A DNA stretch of 64,000 nt from Erythrobacter sp. UBA1916 (GTDB lineage Bacteria; Pseudomonadota; Alphaproteobacteria; Sphingomonadales; Sphingomonadaceae). Shown here piece by piece: positions 1-8,510 of the stretch (its first letter is position 1; each line of letters opens with the position of its first letter). The stretch lies in the NCBI GenBank assembly GCA_002337385.1, contig DDFY01000032.1, positions 62,001-126,000 of the forward strand, read 5' to 3'. A program made the translations under genes and the position numbers. The notes under the pieces were generated by a model. The model had not been told where the DNA came from and did no database searches. It worked only from the letters and a program-made list of their open reading frames with translations.

Positions 1-658
1 CGTTCATGTGGAAGAGCGGCAGGGGCGTCAGCATCCGCTCCACGCCGGGGCGCAGCGATACCAGCCCCCCGACATCGCGATACCAATCGCCCGAATGCAG
101 GAAGTATTCGTTGCTCAGCACGCAGCCCTTGGGCTTGCCGGTGGTTCCGGAGGTGTAGAGCAAGGCCGCTTCGTGCCGGGCCGCATCGCCCGGCGCTGGC
201 TGCGAGGAGGCGGGAAGCTCCGGCGGCATGTCTTCGGGGGTGACCGGCACCAGCGCACTGCCCACGGCCTGTGCGGCCTCTGCAATGTCCGCGATCCGCT
301 CGGGCACGACAAAGGCCGCGGCCATTTCCGAATGCTCGATCAGATATTCAAGCTCGCTGCGGCGAAGGTCGGGATTGATCGGCACCACCGAGCCGCCAAG
401 CGCATTGACGGCAAACCAGATCTCGATGGTTTCGGGCCGATTTTGCAGCAGCAGGCCGACCCGGGTCGCGGGGCCGAAGCCGGCTTTCAGGAACGCATCC
501 CGTCGTGCCGCGATGCGCTCCATCATCTCGCCGTAGGTGATCTCACCGGGCGTGATCGCGTAGGCATCGGCCGTTTCCGGCAGGACGTTGAGAAATGGCT
601 TGTCAGGCCATTGCTTAACCGACTCGCTGAAGCGCTCGAAGACGGTCTGCGCGGTCAT
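1..658 (-). CDS. AMP-dependent acyl-CoA synthetase/ligase (3' part outside window)
   Basis: The N-terminal 219 residues of an ANL-superfamily ligase, which activates a carboxylic acid with ATP and loads it onto CoA. Seen: the P-loop-like AMP-binding motif LLYTSGTTGKPKGCVLS near residue 165, and a typical N-terminal part with GLLLQNRPE and NPDLRRSELEYL. The start ATG has a weak GGAA upstream. A 16-bp inverted repeat (677-692) lies 18 bases before it and recurs before the indolepyruvate oxidoreductase genes, so the two units are probably co-regulated. The upstream neighbours are two MarR genes on the same strand. The substrate cannot be told; an aromatic or fatty acid is plausible. The C-terminal domain is beyond position 1. 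Confidence 0.88.
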   Translation of the reverse strand, partial: MTAQTVFERFSESVKQWPDKPFLNVLPETADAYAITPGEITYGEMMERIAARRDAFLKAGFGPATRVGLLLQNRPETIEIWFAVNALGGSVVPINPDLRRSELEYLIEHSEMAAAFVVPERIADIAEAAQAVGSALVPVTPEDMPPELPASSQPAPGDAARHEAALLYTSGTTGKPKGCVLSNEYFLHSGDWYRDVGGLVSLRPGVERMLTPLPLFHMN

Positions 659-676
659 AAAGGCGTTCCGATTAGT

Positions 677-692
677 ATATGCATGTGCATAT
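677..692. promoter_or_regulatory. Inverted-repeat operator before the acyl-CoA ligase
   Basis: ATATGCA-TG-TGCATAT is a perfect 7-2-7 inverted repeat between the MarR gene that ends at 716 and the ligase start at 658. Its reverse complement matches 15 of 16 bases at 5519-5534, before the oxidoreductase operon. Size and symmetry fit a MarR dimer site. Binding by one of the two adjacent MarR proteins is an inference. Confidence 0.6.
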
Positions 693-715
693 GTTTATCG
701 GTATAGTAAGTTGAG

Positions 716-1222
716 TCAATCCCGCTGGCGGTTCTTTGTTACACGGTCTTGACGGGTGGCGGTGCGCATGGTGTCGAGGTTGGCCAGCATCTTCATCAAC
801 GCCTTGCGGCAGATGGCCAGCTCGTCCGCATCCACGCCTTCGCACAGCGCCTCGAAGTAGGCCCCCATGGCGGGCCAACCCTGTTGCAATCGCTCGCGTC
901 CCGCCGGGAGCAGCACGATTTCCCGCCGCCGCTGGTCGTGCTCGGGGACCCGCCGTTCGACCAGCCCCTGATCGACCATGGCGTCGATTGCCCTGCTGGT
1001 GGAGGATTGCTCCATGAAGGTGCGGGCGGCGATCTCGTTGATGGTCAGGCCGTCCTCGATATGCAGGATCGACAGCGCGCGCAGACTGACCAGATTGGAG
1101 CCGCTTTCCGTCAGCAGGCGATTTTGCACCGGCTGCCCCTGGTTCGCCAGCCGGTTCACCAGATAGGGAATATGGGCTTCGAGATCTTCTTGCGAGCGGG
1201 GCAGGGCGGTGGGCTCGGTCAT
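716..1222 (-). CDS. MarR family transcriptional regulator (168 aa)
   Basis: A winged-helix repressor of the MarR family. Seen: the recognition region INEIAARTFMEQSSTSRAID at about residues 61-80, followed by the wing VERRVPEHDQRRREIVLLPAGRE, which carries the family's DxRR motif. Its ATG overlaps the stop of the upstream MarR gene (ATGA, 1219-1222), so the two are translationally coupled. The ligase gene follows downstream with its own operator. MarR proteins usually bind small aromatic acids or CoA esters, so this may sense the ligase substrate or product; that is inferred. Confidence 0.9.
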   Translation of the reverse strand: MTEPTALPRSQEDLEAHIPYLVNRLANQGQPVQNRLLTESGSNLVSLRALSILHIEDGLTINEIAARTFMEQSSTSRAIDAMVDQGLVERRVPEHDQRRREIVLLPAGRERLQQGWPAMGAYFEALCEGVDADELAICRKALMKMLANLDTMRTATRQDRVTKNRQRD

Positions 1223-1719
1223 TGAATGTGCTCTTCTTCTTGGGTGGCCACGCGGGCGGTCAGGTCGGCCAGCTCCGCGCAGATTGCCGTAAGGTGACTA
1301 TCGGGAGTGCTGCCCAGCCACTCGTGCAACAGGGTATCGTGATGGGCGCGGGCGGCAAGAAATGTATCCCGTCCGGTCTGCGTCGCACGAACGATCACGG
1401 CCCTGCGATCATCGGGCGCGGTGTCACGGACGATCAGGTTCTCGGCTGCCATCCGGCGCACCAGCCCGCTGACGTTTCCGCCCGTCACCTTCAACCGGCG
1501 CGAAAGTTCGCCCTGCGTCAGGCCATCAGGGCAGGCATAGAGCTGCGCCAGAACGTCGAATCTGGTCAGCGATATGCCGAACTCCGCGATCATCCTCCGG
1601 TTCAGGCGCGTGAACAGCTCGCGGTGAAAATCGAGGACGGCATTCCACGTTTGGCTTTGCAGATTGCGCGACGCTGGCTGCTGGGGCGGCACGGCGGACT
1701 CTTGTGTTGGTGCGATCAT
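1219..1719 (-). CDS. MarR family transcriptional regulator (166 aa)
   Basis: A second MarR repressor directly upstream of the first. Seen: the helix-turn-helix LTQGELSRRLKVTGGNVSGL and the wing with DTAPDDRRAVIVRATQTGR, again a DxRR motif. An ATG at 1755 would add 12 residues, but the ATG at 1719 has GAGGA seven bases upstream while the longer one has no ribosome binding site, so 1719 is preferred. It shares a 4-base stop/start overlap with the next gene. Two different MarR proteins in one transcript suggests either a heterodimer or two separate effectors. Confidence 0.88.
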   Translation of the reverse strand: MIAPTQESAVPPQQPASRNLQSQTWNAVLDFHRELFTRLNRRMIAEFGISLTRFDVLAQLYACPDGLTQGELSRRLKVTGGNVSGLVRRMAAENLIVRDTAPDDRRAVIVRATQTGRDTFLAARAHHDTLLHEWLGSTPDSHLTAICAELADLTARVATQEEEHIQ

Positions 1720-1784
1720 GGAGATCCTCGTATCGATCTTGCCGCAATTCGTCATGCCTGTCCGACAATGCCCGTAGGCACCTA

Positions 1785-3350
1785 TCAGGCAAAGCTGCGA
1801 ATCGTCTTGATCAGGCCCTCCAGATCGCCGCCTTCGCCTTCCTTGATCGCCGTTTCGCGCAGCCTGCGCGCCCAGTCGGCGGCATCATCGCGCTCGGCGA
1901 TGCGGCGAATTTCGTCGGTCACCATGGCGAATTTGGACAGGCCGCGGGTGTGGGTGTCGGAATAGCCTTTGATCAGACGCTGGCAGCGCACAACTTCGAC
2001 GCCAAGCTCATAGTCACGGCTGGCCAGCTCTGACGCCAGCGCCAGCCACTCGCGCCGATGCGCGGTTTCCTCCCGGTGCCGCAGCGACGAGCGCCGCAAC
2101 CAGCGAAGACCGCCCACAACATAGAGGGCGATGAACCAGCCGGGCGAATAGGTCCGCACTCGGCGGCCCTTGCTGATCCGCCGGTCGAGCCAGCCGTACA
2201 GACGCGGGCGGTTCGCAAGCCAGTCAGCCAGCCCTGCGGGAAGCAGTCCGGCGACCTCATCCATGCGCGGGTGCATATATTCGGTGGTGCCGAACAGCTG
2301 CCCTTCGCGCAGGCCGATCTCGTCCCCGATGCGGCCACGGCGGGCGCTGCGGGTCTTGAGATCGGCCACGCGCACGACATCGTCATAGGCCATGGCATTG
2401 GCGATATACTTGGCCGCCTGCGCAGTCAGGGCGAAGCCGTGGTTGATGCCTCCGGCCTTCTGATCCACGCGCAGTATCGCGTCGACCTCGTCCAGATATT
2501 CGCGGCCATAGTCCAGATCCTGAAAGTCGATCACCTTGGCCAGACCGGCCCGCGCAAGCTTGCGCGCTTCTGGCGGCAATTCGTCCTCGATCCGGTCAAG
2601 CAAGGCGCGGACCGCGTGCGAACCAGACATTTGCGGCGCGGCGGCTTGCGGCTTGGCAGGCGCATCCTGCGGCTGAACGTCAGCCCCGTTCGTGGCCCTG
2701 TCGAAAGCCGCATCAAACGCCTTGATGCTGGCGGCCACGCCTTTGCCGCCCGCCTTGATCACATCGTGATAGGCCGACCGCTCGAACGGCAGCCGCGCGC
2801 AGGCGGCGAGCGCGCCGAACATGGCCGAGGAGATCACGCTGCCATTGGCGACGGCCAGCGCGTTCATGTCGAAGATGATGCTGTGCTTGGCGGTAACGCC
2901 GATCGCCTCGTCGATCGCTGCGCTGTCGGCAATGCTTTCGCCGGGGGCGATCTTCTCCGAAATGGCGAGGGTGCGATGGCTCGATGCGATGAGCGTCGTG
3001 TGCTCGGGCGTGACGATACCGCGCAGGATCGAGCGCCCGACTTCCACGAATTCGGACGCCAGCACCACATCGACATCGCCCGGCGTGGGCATTTGCGCGA
3101 GGATGGGGCGCTTGCCTTCGGAAGCCCGCATCATTTCGACATAGTAGATCGTCGCCCCGGTCCGCTGGGCGACGCCCGGCACCGAGGTCGACTGCGCGAC
3201 CCAGCCGGCATTCTCGGCCAGTTGCACGATCCAGCCGGTCAGCACGCCGCCGCCCTGTCCGCCCATGGCGACGATGGCGAGGGAGATGGGCCGCTCGGTC
3301 GCCTCGCCTGCTGCTTCCAGGCGGAGTTTCACTGTTTCATCGCGCATCAT
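1785..3350 (-). CDS. iorB: Indolepyruvate oxidoreductase beta-type subunit fused to a DUF6537-like domain
   Basis: About 521 residues. The N-terminal ~200 residues are a 2-oxoacid:ferredoxin oxidoreductase gamma/beta domain, with the CoA/substrate-domain signature AIVAMGGQGGGVLTGWIV and the segment VPGVAQRTGATIYY. The C-terminal ~300 residues match the extension usually annotated DUF6537 in proteobacterial IorB-like proteins; archaeal IorB lacks it. The frame is open to 3854, but the real start is ATGATG at 3350/3347. That overlaps the alpha subunit's stop by 4 bases, the typical coupling of a two-subunit enzyme. The pair oxidatively decarboxylates aryl 2-oxoacids to aryl-acyl-CoA with ferredoxin as acceptor. 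Confidence 0.85.
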   Translation of the reverse strand: MMRDETVKLRLEAAGEATERPISLAIVAMGGQGGGVLTGWIVQLAENAGWVAQSTSVPGVAQRTGATIYYVEMMRASEGKRPILAQMPTPGDVDVVLASEFVEVGRSILRGIVTPEHTTLIASSHRTLAISEKIAPGESIADSAAIDEAIGVTAKHSIIFDMNALAVANGSVISSAMFGALAACARLPFERSAYHDVIKAGGKGVAASIKAFDAAFDRATNGADVQPQDAPAKPQAAAPQMSGSHAVRALLDRIEDELPPEARKLARAGLAKVIDFQDLDYGREYLDEVDAILRVDQKAGGINHGFALTAQAAKYIANAMAYDDVVRVADLKTRSARRGRIGDEIGLREGQLFGTTEYMHPRMDEVAGLLPAGLADWLANRPRLYGWLDRRISKGRRVRTYSPGWFIALYVVGGLRWLRRSSLRHREETAHRREWLALASELASRDYELGVEVVRCQRLIKGYSDTHTRGLSKFAMVTDEIRRIAERDDAADWARRLRETAIKEGEGGDLEGLIKTIRSFA

Positions 3351-5503
3351 GCGAACTCCACCTGAATCCGGCGCTTGTCGCGGCGCGCCTGCAGCATCCC
3401 GATCAGCGCCATTGAGGCGCGATGCTTGAACCGGTCCCACCAGGTCGGATTGTTGATGATATCGGCGCGGTAGAATGACGGGCATAGCACGGCGGCTTCC
3501 GACACTTCGCCGCAGTTTCCGCAGCCCACGCAGGTGTTGTCGATCGCGGCGACCGGATCGTCGCGCAATGGATCGTCGAGATACTTCACCGAAAGCGAAG
3601 GGCAGCCCGACAGGCGGATGCAGGCGTGATCGCCCGTGCACACGTCCTCGTCGACGCCGAAGCGCTGTTTGATCACGCGCTTGCCGTCCTTGATCGCCTT
3701 GCTCTCGATCGGGCGGACCCGGCGCTGCTTGTTGAGCATGCATTCGGACGAGGCGATGATGATCTTGGGCCCTTCCTCCTTCGTCGTCAGCGCCTCGGTC
3801 AGCACACGCTTCATCTGGCCGACGTCGTAGGTGCGGTCGACTGAGCGGACCCACTTTGCCCCGATGCCGCGCACCGCCTTGTCGATCGGGTTGCCGGTGT
3901 TGCGGGTCTTGTTGTGGGCGCGCGAGGACAGGATGTCCTGCCCGCCGGTGGCCGAGGAATAGAAGTTGTCGATGATGACGAAGACGCCGTCATGCTTGTT
4001 GTAGACCGCGTTGCCGATGCCGCTGGTGAGGCCATTGTGCCAGAATCCGCCATCGCCCATCATCGCAATGGAGCGCTTGCCGCTCGACTTGCTGAAGGCC
4101 GAGGCCGAGGCAGCGCCCAGACCGAAGCCCATGGTCGTCGCGCCGAGGTTGAACGGCGGCAGAATCGAGAACAGGTGGCAGCCGATGTCGGCCGAGACAT
4201 GGTGCTCGCCCAGCTCCTGGTTGACCATCTTCATCGCGGCGAAGATCGGCCTTTCGGGGCACCCCGTACACAGCCCCGGCGGCCTGGCGGGCACGACCGA
4301 CTTGAGGTTCTCCACCGCCGGCTGGGCCAGCACGGGCCGCGCATCGGGGCGCGGGGGCCGGTTGCCGAGGGCATGCGGGTCTTCCTGTTCGAGGAAGGCC
4401 TCGAACCCGCTGAGCAGAGCCTCGACCGAATAGTCGCCGCCTATTGGGAGCACGTCCTTGCCGTGGATGCGGGTGTCGATGCCCGCACGGTGCAATACGG
4501 CGCTCAGCGCCTGCTCCAGATATTCGGGCTGGCCTTCCTCGACCATCAGCACGGCATCCTTGCCGCGCGCAAACTCGGCCAGCTCGCTGTCGATGACCGG
4601 ATAGGTCACGTTCATCACATAGAGCGGCAGCTGCGTGTTGCCGTAGGCATCGGACAGGCCAAGATATTGCAAAGCGCGGATGACGTTGTTGAACATCCCG
4701 CCCTGCAGCACGATGCCGACCTTGCCTTCCTCAGGCCCCATGAAGTCGTTGAGCTTGTGGTCGGTGATGAACTTGATCGCGGCGGGCAGGCGCTTGTGGA
4801 TTTTCTCCTGCTCGTGCTCGTAGGCGGCGGGAGGCAGGACGATCCGGTCCAGATCGCGGCGCGGGTTTTCCAGCGCATCGTCGAGCGTGAAGGCGGGGCG
4901 GACGTTGTCCTTGGCGATGAAGCTGCCGTGCATGTGGCAGGTGCGCACCCGCACTTCCAGCATCACCGGGGTGTTCGATGCCTCCGACAGCTCGAAGCCC
5001 TTTTCGATCAGGTCGACGATGCGGGTGTGATCGGGCCGGGGGTCGAGCAGCCACATCTGCGATTTCATCGCGAAGGCGTGGGTGCGCTCCTGCATGATCG
5101 AGGAGCCTTCGCCATAGTCCTCGCCGATGATGACCATCGCCCCGCCGGTCACGCCGCCGGACGAGAGATTGGCAAGCGCGTCGGAAGCGACATTGGTGCC
5201 GACAGTTGACTTCCACGCCACGGCTCCGCGCAGCGGGTACATGACCGAGGCGGAGAGCATGGCCGCCGCCGTCGCCTCGCTGGCGGAGCTTTGGTAGTTG
5301 ACCCCAAGCTCGCCGAGGATGTCCTGCGCATCGGACAGAACGTCCATCAGGTGCGAGATGGGCGAACCCTGATAGCCACCCACATAGGAAACGCCGGACT
5401 GAAGCAGACCCTTGGTGATCGCCAGGATGGCCTCGCCCTTGAATTCCTCGCCTTCGCCGAGGCGAAGATGCTCAACTTCCTTGGCAAACGATCTCTCGGC
5501 CAT
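3347..5503 (-). CDS. iorA: Indolepyruvate ferredoxin oxidoreductase alpha-type subunit (ThDP and Fe-S)
   Basis: 718 residues, the usual size of IorA-like subunits. Seen: an N-terminal pyrimidine-binding domain (GYQGSPISHLMDVL), a CTGCPERP cluster motif near residue 415, a ThDP motif MGDGGFWHNGL followed by VIIDNFYSSATGG, and a C-terminal ferredoxin-like region with CTGDHACIRLSGCPS and CVGCGNCGE for 4Fe-4S clusters. The start has AGGAG seven bases upstream. A 16-bp inverted repeat lies between the promoter region and this ribosome site (5519-5534). Known family reaction: an aryl 2-oxoacid plus CoA gives aryl-acyl-CoA plus CO2 and reduced ferredoxin. The true substrate here may be another aryl pyruvate. 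Confidence 0.9.
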   Translation of the reverse strand: MAERSFAKEVEHLRLGEGEEFKGEAILAITKGLLQSGVSYVGGYQGSPISHLMDVLSDAQDILGELGVNYQSSASEATAAAMLSASVMYPLRGAVAWKSTVGTNVASDALANLSSGGVTGGAMVIIGEDYGEGSSIMQERTHAFAMKSQMWLLDPRPDHTRIVDLIEKGFELSEASNTPVMLEVRVRTCHMHGSFIAKDNVRPAFTLDDALENPRRDLDRIVLPPAAYEHEQEKIHKRLPAAIKFITDHKLNDFMGPEEGKVGIVLQGGMFNNVIRALQYLGLSDAYGNTQLPLYVMNVTYPVIDSELAEFARGKDAVLMVEEGQPEYLEQALSAVLHRAGIDTRIHGKDVLPIGGDYSVEALLSGFEAFLEQEDPHALGNRPPRPDARPVLAQPAVENLKSVVPARPPGLCTGCPERPIFAAMKMVNQELGEHHVSADIGCHLFSILPPFNLGATTMGFGLGAASASAFSKSSGKRSIAMMGDGGFWHNGLTSGIGNAVYNKHDGVFVIIDNFYSSATGGQDILSSRAHNKTRNTGNPIDKAVRGIGAKWVRSVDRTYDVGQMKRVLTEALTTKEEGPKIIIASSECMLNKQRRVRPIESKAIKDGKRVIKQRFGVDEDVCTGDHACIRLSGCPSLSVKYLDDPLRDDPVAAIDNTCVGCGNCGEVSEAAVLCPSFYRADIINNPTWWDRFKHRASMALIGMLQARRDKRRIQVEFA

Positions 5504-5518
5504 TGTTCACTCCTATAT

Positions 5519-5534
5519 GTATGCACATGCATAT
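5519..5534. promoter_or_regulatory. Inverted-repeat operator before iorA
   Basis: TATGCA-CA-TGCATA (5520-5533) is a perfect inverted repeat. With its flanks it is the reverse complement of the 677-692 site at 15 of 16 positions. It ends just before the AGGAG ribosome site of iorA, so a bound protein would block transcription or initiation. Sharing of one regulator, probably a MarR protein from 716-1719, is inferred. Confidence 0.6.
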
Positions 5535-5563
5535 ATTCAGAAGTAAACCGAGTCAAATGGGGC

Positions 5564-6877
5564 TCAATCGGTTGTCAGGTCGAACCTTTGGGCGTTCATG
5601 GCGAAGCCGGGCAGGTAGCGGCGCAGAATGTCGGCTTCGATCTGCCCGCGTTGTTCGGGCGTGGTGGCGGTGTTCAGCTCGGCTTCAATCAGCTCGCCAT
5701 CCTCGCCATACTTGATCAGGCCCTTGAGGTCGGCCCAGACCAGCCAGAAGGACTTTCCGTCCGGCGCCAGCCAGCCCGGCGCAATCTGCGGCGAATAGGC
5801 GCGCGCTGCGGCATCGCCGTCGGGCGTCCAGGCCTTGTCTTCGTGGACCTGGCGCCATGGGCCCCAGGGGTTGTCGGCCAGATAGATGCCGAGATAGCTC
5901 GCCTTGCCGAATTCGGTGCCATCGGGCGCGACCCCGATGCCAGCGGCGGCCATCATGTATTGCCCGAGCGCTTCGTTCCACACGACGCTGGGCAACCACG
6001 ATTCGACGACGAGGTCGCCCGGGAACAGATTGGTGTAGTTCACCCACCCAAGCGGGAATTCCTGAACCGGCTGCCGATCATCGATGTCGGAAGACCACCG
6101 CGCATCGCCACTCGGTGTGAGACCGGCAAAGTACTCATAGCTGGCGCGGGAGGGAACCCGGTCGGCGGGCACGCGGGCCAGCATGAGCTGGTTCATCAAC
6201 CCGTCCACACTGCCGTTGAGGCCATAGATATAGACGTAGCCGTCGCGATTTTCGCTGTAGCCCGGTCCCATCTGCAGGAACGACACCAACGAGAACGCGC
6301 CATCCGGCTCGTTGAAGAAGGTCAGCGTCTCGCGCGACTGGTGCGCGAAGTCTTCCCACACCACGGGGGCAGAGCCGTCGGCATTCTGCCAGGTGTGTCC
6401 GCCGTCTTTGGACATGATCAGCTTGGCGCCCGTCCAATATCGGGGACGCTCTTCAGCCTGATCGAGGGTGGAGAGGAACTGGTAGAGCGTGTCACCCACC
6501 GCGAGGACGCTGTGTCCGTAATAGCTGGGGGCGCCCTCGGGCGTGGTGGCGTGATCGACCACGGGATAGCCGGCCAGCTGCGCGAAAACTGGGTTCGGCG
6601 GCTGGCCTTTCATGGTCCACAGCCGCGTGCTGTAGAGCGGCGCTGGCGGTGTGGCCCAACCGGTGCCGTCGTTGACGACGACCAGCTGCGTGCCGTCCGT
6701 CATCTGGGTCATCTTGTAGCCATCGCCCATGCCGCCGAGGCGGGTGACCGGGGTTGCCTCAGGCATCGCGGTGGTTGCGAGCGAGGACGGCGGGACAAGA
6801 CTGGTGCAGCCGCCCGCCACGAAAGGAGCCGCCAGAGCGCAGACCGCGCTGCGGGTCAGAAACACGCGTCTATCCAT
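5564..6877 (-). CDS. DUF4185-like Tat lipoprotein
   Basis: 437 residues. The N-terminus MDRRVFLTRSA is a twin-arginine-like motif, followed by a hydrophobic stretch and a lipobox (AGGC, Cys24), so it is probably exported folded and lipid-anchored. The body has propeller-type signatures such as LIMSKDGGHTWQNADG (an Asp box) and PWGPWRQV, and resembles DUF4185 proteins, a five-bladed propeller or glycosidase-like family. It is the last gene of a minus-strand run after the secreted pair at 6951-8206, with a 73-base gap. Its role is unknown; cell-surface substrate binding or hydrolysis is only a guess. Confidence 0.6.
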   Translation of the reverse strand: MDRRVFLTRSAVCALAAPFVAGGCTSLVPPSSLATTAMPEATPVTRLGGMGDGYKMTQMTDGTQLVVVNDGTGWATPPAPLYSTRLWTMKGQPPNPVFAQLAGYPVVDHATTPEGAPSYYGHSVLAVGDTLYQFLSTLDQAEERPRYWTGAKLIMSKDGGHTWQNADGSAPVVWEDFAHQSRETLTFFNEPDGAFSLVSFLQMGPGYSENRDGYVYIYGLNGSVDGLMNQLMLARVPADRVPSRASYEYFAGLTPSGDARWSSDIDDRQPVQEFPLGWVNYTNLFPGDLVVESWLPSVVWNEALGQYMMAAAGIGVAPDGTEFGKASYLGIYLADNPWGPWRQVHEDKAWTPDGDAAARAYSPQIAPGWLAPDGKSFWLVWADLKGLIKYGEDGELIEAELNTATTPEQRGQIEADILRRYLPGFAMNAQRFDLTTD

Positions 6878-6950
6878 AGTGAAATGTCCCGGTGGGATGG
6901 TCCGCGCCGCGTGGGAAGAGAGAAGCTGGCGCAGCGCGGACCAAACTGGA

Positions 6951-7754
6951 TTACTGGATGTCGTCGCCGGTCCGCATTTCGACCGTGCCGTCCTCGTTGA
7001 ACTTCAGCAGCGGGTCTACGGCCTCGCAGAAATACTCCTGAATCACGTAGTCCGGATTGCGACGATAGCCATAGGTGAAGGTATAGGGCTCCAGTAGCCG
7101 CTCGGGATCGTCGATGGTGATCTCATCCTCGAGCAGATCGGGGCCGGTCAGGCGAATCCGCTCGGTGATCGTCATGTTGACGCTGTGCGGGATTTCGAAG
7201 AACTCGGTATCTTCCTTCACACCCTTGGTCGTGACGACGAGCGTGTCGCCTTCCCAATGGCCGACCGAATAGCCGTAGAAATTCGGATTGAGCTCCTCGA
7301 TCGGCGGCATCGGCTTGTCGAGATAGATGCGCCGCGTCTGCGTCAGGAATTCGGCGAGCACCGTTACCTGGCCGGGGGTCTGAAGGATTTCGATCGGAAA
7401 GATCGCGCCCATGATCATCGGCATGCCTTCGGGCAGGCACTGGGTGCTCGGGTCGACCTTCGGTGTGCCGGCGCGCAGCATCGCGTCACGCTCGTCGCGA
7501 AGGGCCTTCCACTCGGTGGCATATGGCTCGCGCAGCTTGGGGCCACCGCCGGGAACAGGTAGTTCGAGGAAGGTGTTCTCTTCACCCGCGAACGGATCGG
7601 GCCAGATTTCCCACACGCCGGTGATGTTCGGTTCGGCGGTCTGCTCGGCGGCGGCAGGCGCGGCCGACTGGGTGGAGGTCTGCGCCGAAACGGCGGTGGA
7701 CCCGGCGAAGGCGAGGGCGGTCGCGGCGATGAGGGCGCTTTTGGCTAGGTGCAT
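6951..7754 (-). CDS. Secreted protein of unknown function, paralog of 18250-19074
   Basis: 267 residues with a Sec signal peptide (MHLAKSALIAATALAFAGS..VSAQ). Shared blocks with the 18250-19074 protein are the IMGAIFPIEILQTPGQV-type segment, TRRIYLDKP, YSVGHWEGDTLVV and ITERIRL. Each copy sits next to a DUF6152 protein, so the two families form a conserved pair; here the DUF6152 gene is immediately upstream. GGGGAGA precedes the ATG by seven bases. Such pairs are common in sphingomonad genomes near catabolic genes; their function is not known to me. A soluble periplasmic binding or carrier role is speculation. Confidence 0.7.
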   Translation of the reverse strand: MHLAKSALIAATALAFAGSTAVSAQTSTQSAAPAAAEQTAEPNITGVWEIWPDPFAGEENTFLELPVPGGGPKLREPYATEWKALRDERDAMLRAGTPKVDPSTQCLPEGMPMIMGAIFPIEILQTPGQVTVLAEFLTQTRRIYLDKPMPPIEELNPNFYGYSVGHWEGDTLVVTTKGVKEDTEFFEIPHSVNMTITERIRLTGPDLLEDEITIDDPERLLEPYTFTYGYRRNPDYVIQEYFCEAVDPLLKFNEDGTVEMRTGDDIQ

Positions 7755-7819
7755 GGTTGGTTCTCCCCACCCGGCAGCCCAATGCTGCCGGGACTTGTAT
7801 CATTGGCAGTGTGAAAGGC

Positions 7820-8206
7820 TCACCAGGCGTTGAGCGTGCGGCCGTCGGTGACCTTGATGGTCTTGAGCATGCCGCCCGGCTGGCCGTTGCGCAGCGGGTA
7901 GAATTCGACATCCACCTTGTCGCCGGCCCTGAGCGTGTTGCGCCTCCAGCCTGCACGGGTCATCATGTTCACGCTGCTGCACTCCAGCACGTAGCGGGTG
8001 GACTTGCCGCCCCGCGTTACGTTCACCACCACGAAGGAGTGGGGATTGGTGAAACGGAATTCGGCAACGGTGGCCTGATCCATTTGCGTGACCTTGGTCT
8101 GGTCGAACATGGCGAATGAGTGGTGCGCGGAAGCGGGCAGTGCCACCAAGGCCCCGGCAGCAACAGCCATTGCGATACGCGATACGATTTTCTGGAACTT
8201 TTGCAT
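7820..8206 (-). CDS. DUF6152 family secreted protein
   Basis: 128 residues: a signal peptide ending LPASA, then the family hallmark HHSFAMFD right at the mature N-terminus. The mature N-terminal His-His could bind metal. The core VAEFRFTNPHSFVVVNV and the segment MMTRAGWRRNTLRAGDKVDV are shared with the second copy at 19116-19493. It is the first gene of a minus-strand operon (8206 to 5564) and has GGAG nine bases before the start. The fold suggested by length and pattern is a small OB-like barrel; that is inference. Confidence 0.75.
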   Translation of the reverse strand: MQKFQKIVSRIAMAVAAGALVALPASAHHSFAMFDQTKVTQMDQATVAEFRFTNPHSFVVVNVTRGGKSTRYVLECSSVNMMTRAGWRRNTLRAGDKVDVEFYPLRNGQPGGMLKTIKVTDGRTLNAW

Positions 8207-8367
8207 TCACCCAAACTCCGTAGTTTCTCGTGTGGGAAGCGAAGCCGACCTCGTTTGCGAGTGGCGGCCCGGGCATGTCCCGGCTGGCACGCTTCGATGA
8301 AACCGATCTAGCGCGGAAATACCGTTGCACGAAGCCGATACCAGTTGCGAAACGGTTACATGAAACA

Positions 8368-8500
8368 TTGCAACGCACTGATAATAAAAGATATAGTGTG
8401 CTTCATGGAATGCGATGGTGGCCGAATCACCAATCCTCCAAGTTCGGCTTATTATTCACCAATATGCATCAATTGTTGCATTCATCAATTATTGTTGCAA
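8368..8500. promoter_or_regulatory. Divergent promoter region with TTGTTGCA motifs
   Basis: The 304 bases between the DUF6152 gene (8206, minus) and the regulator (8511, plus) hold three copies of one core: CGTTGCAAT read on the minus strand (8367-8375), TTGTTGCAT (8473-8481) and TTGTTGCAA (8492-8500). The last two lie within longer direct repeats that both begin CATCAATT. The same core occurs in four other divergent promoters of the window. It is probably an operator for a regulator of the catabolic island. Confidence 0.5.
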
Positions 8501-8510
8501 TTCCTGTCCA

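Noticed and set aside
8..706. Open frame of 232 codons on the plus strand at the window start
   Set aside because: It is antisense to a clear acyl-CoA ligase with the YTSGTTGKPKG motif and has no recognisable domain.
3351..3854. N-terminal extension of the IorB-like frame
   Set aside because: It lies within the IorA coding region in another frame, has low-complexity Arg-rich sequence, and the ATGA overlap at 3347-3350 gives a normal start.
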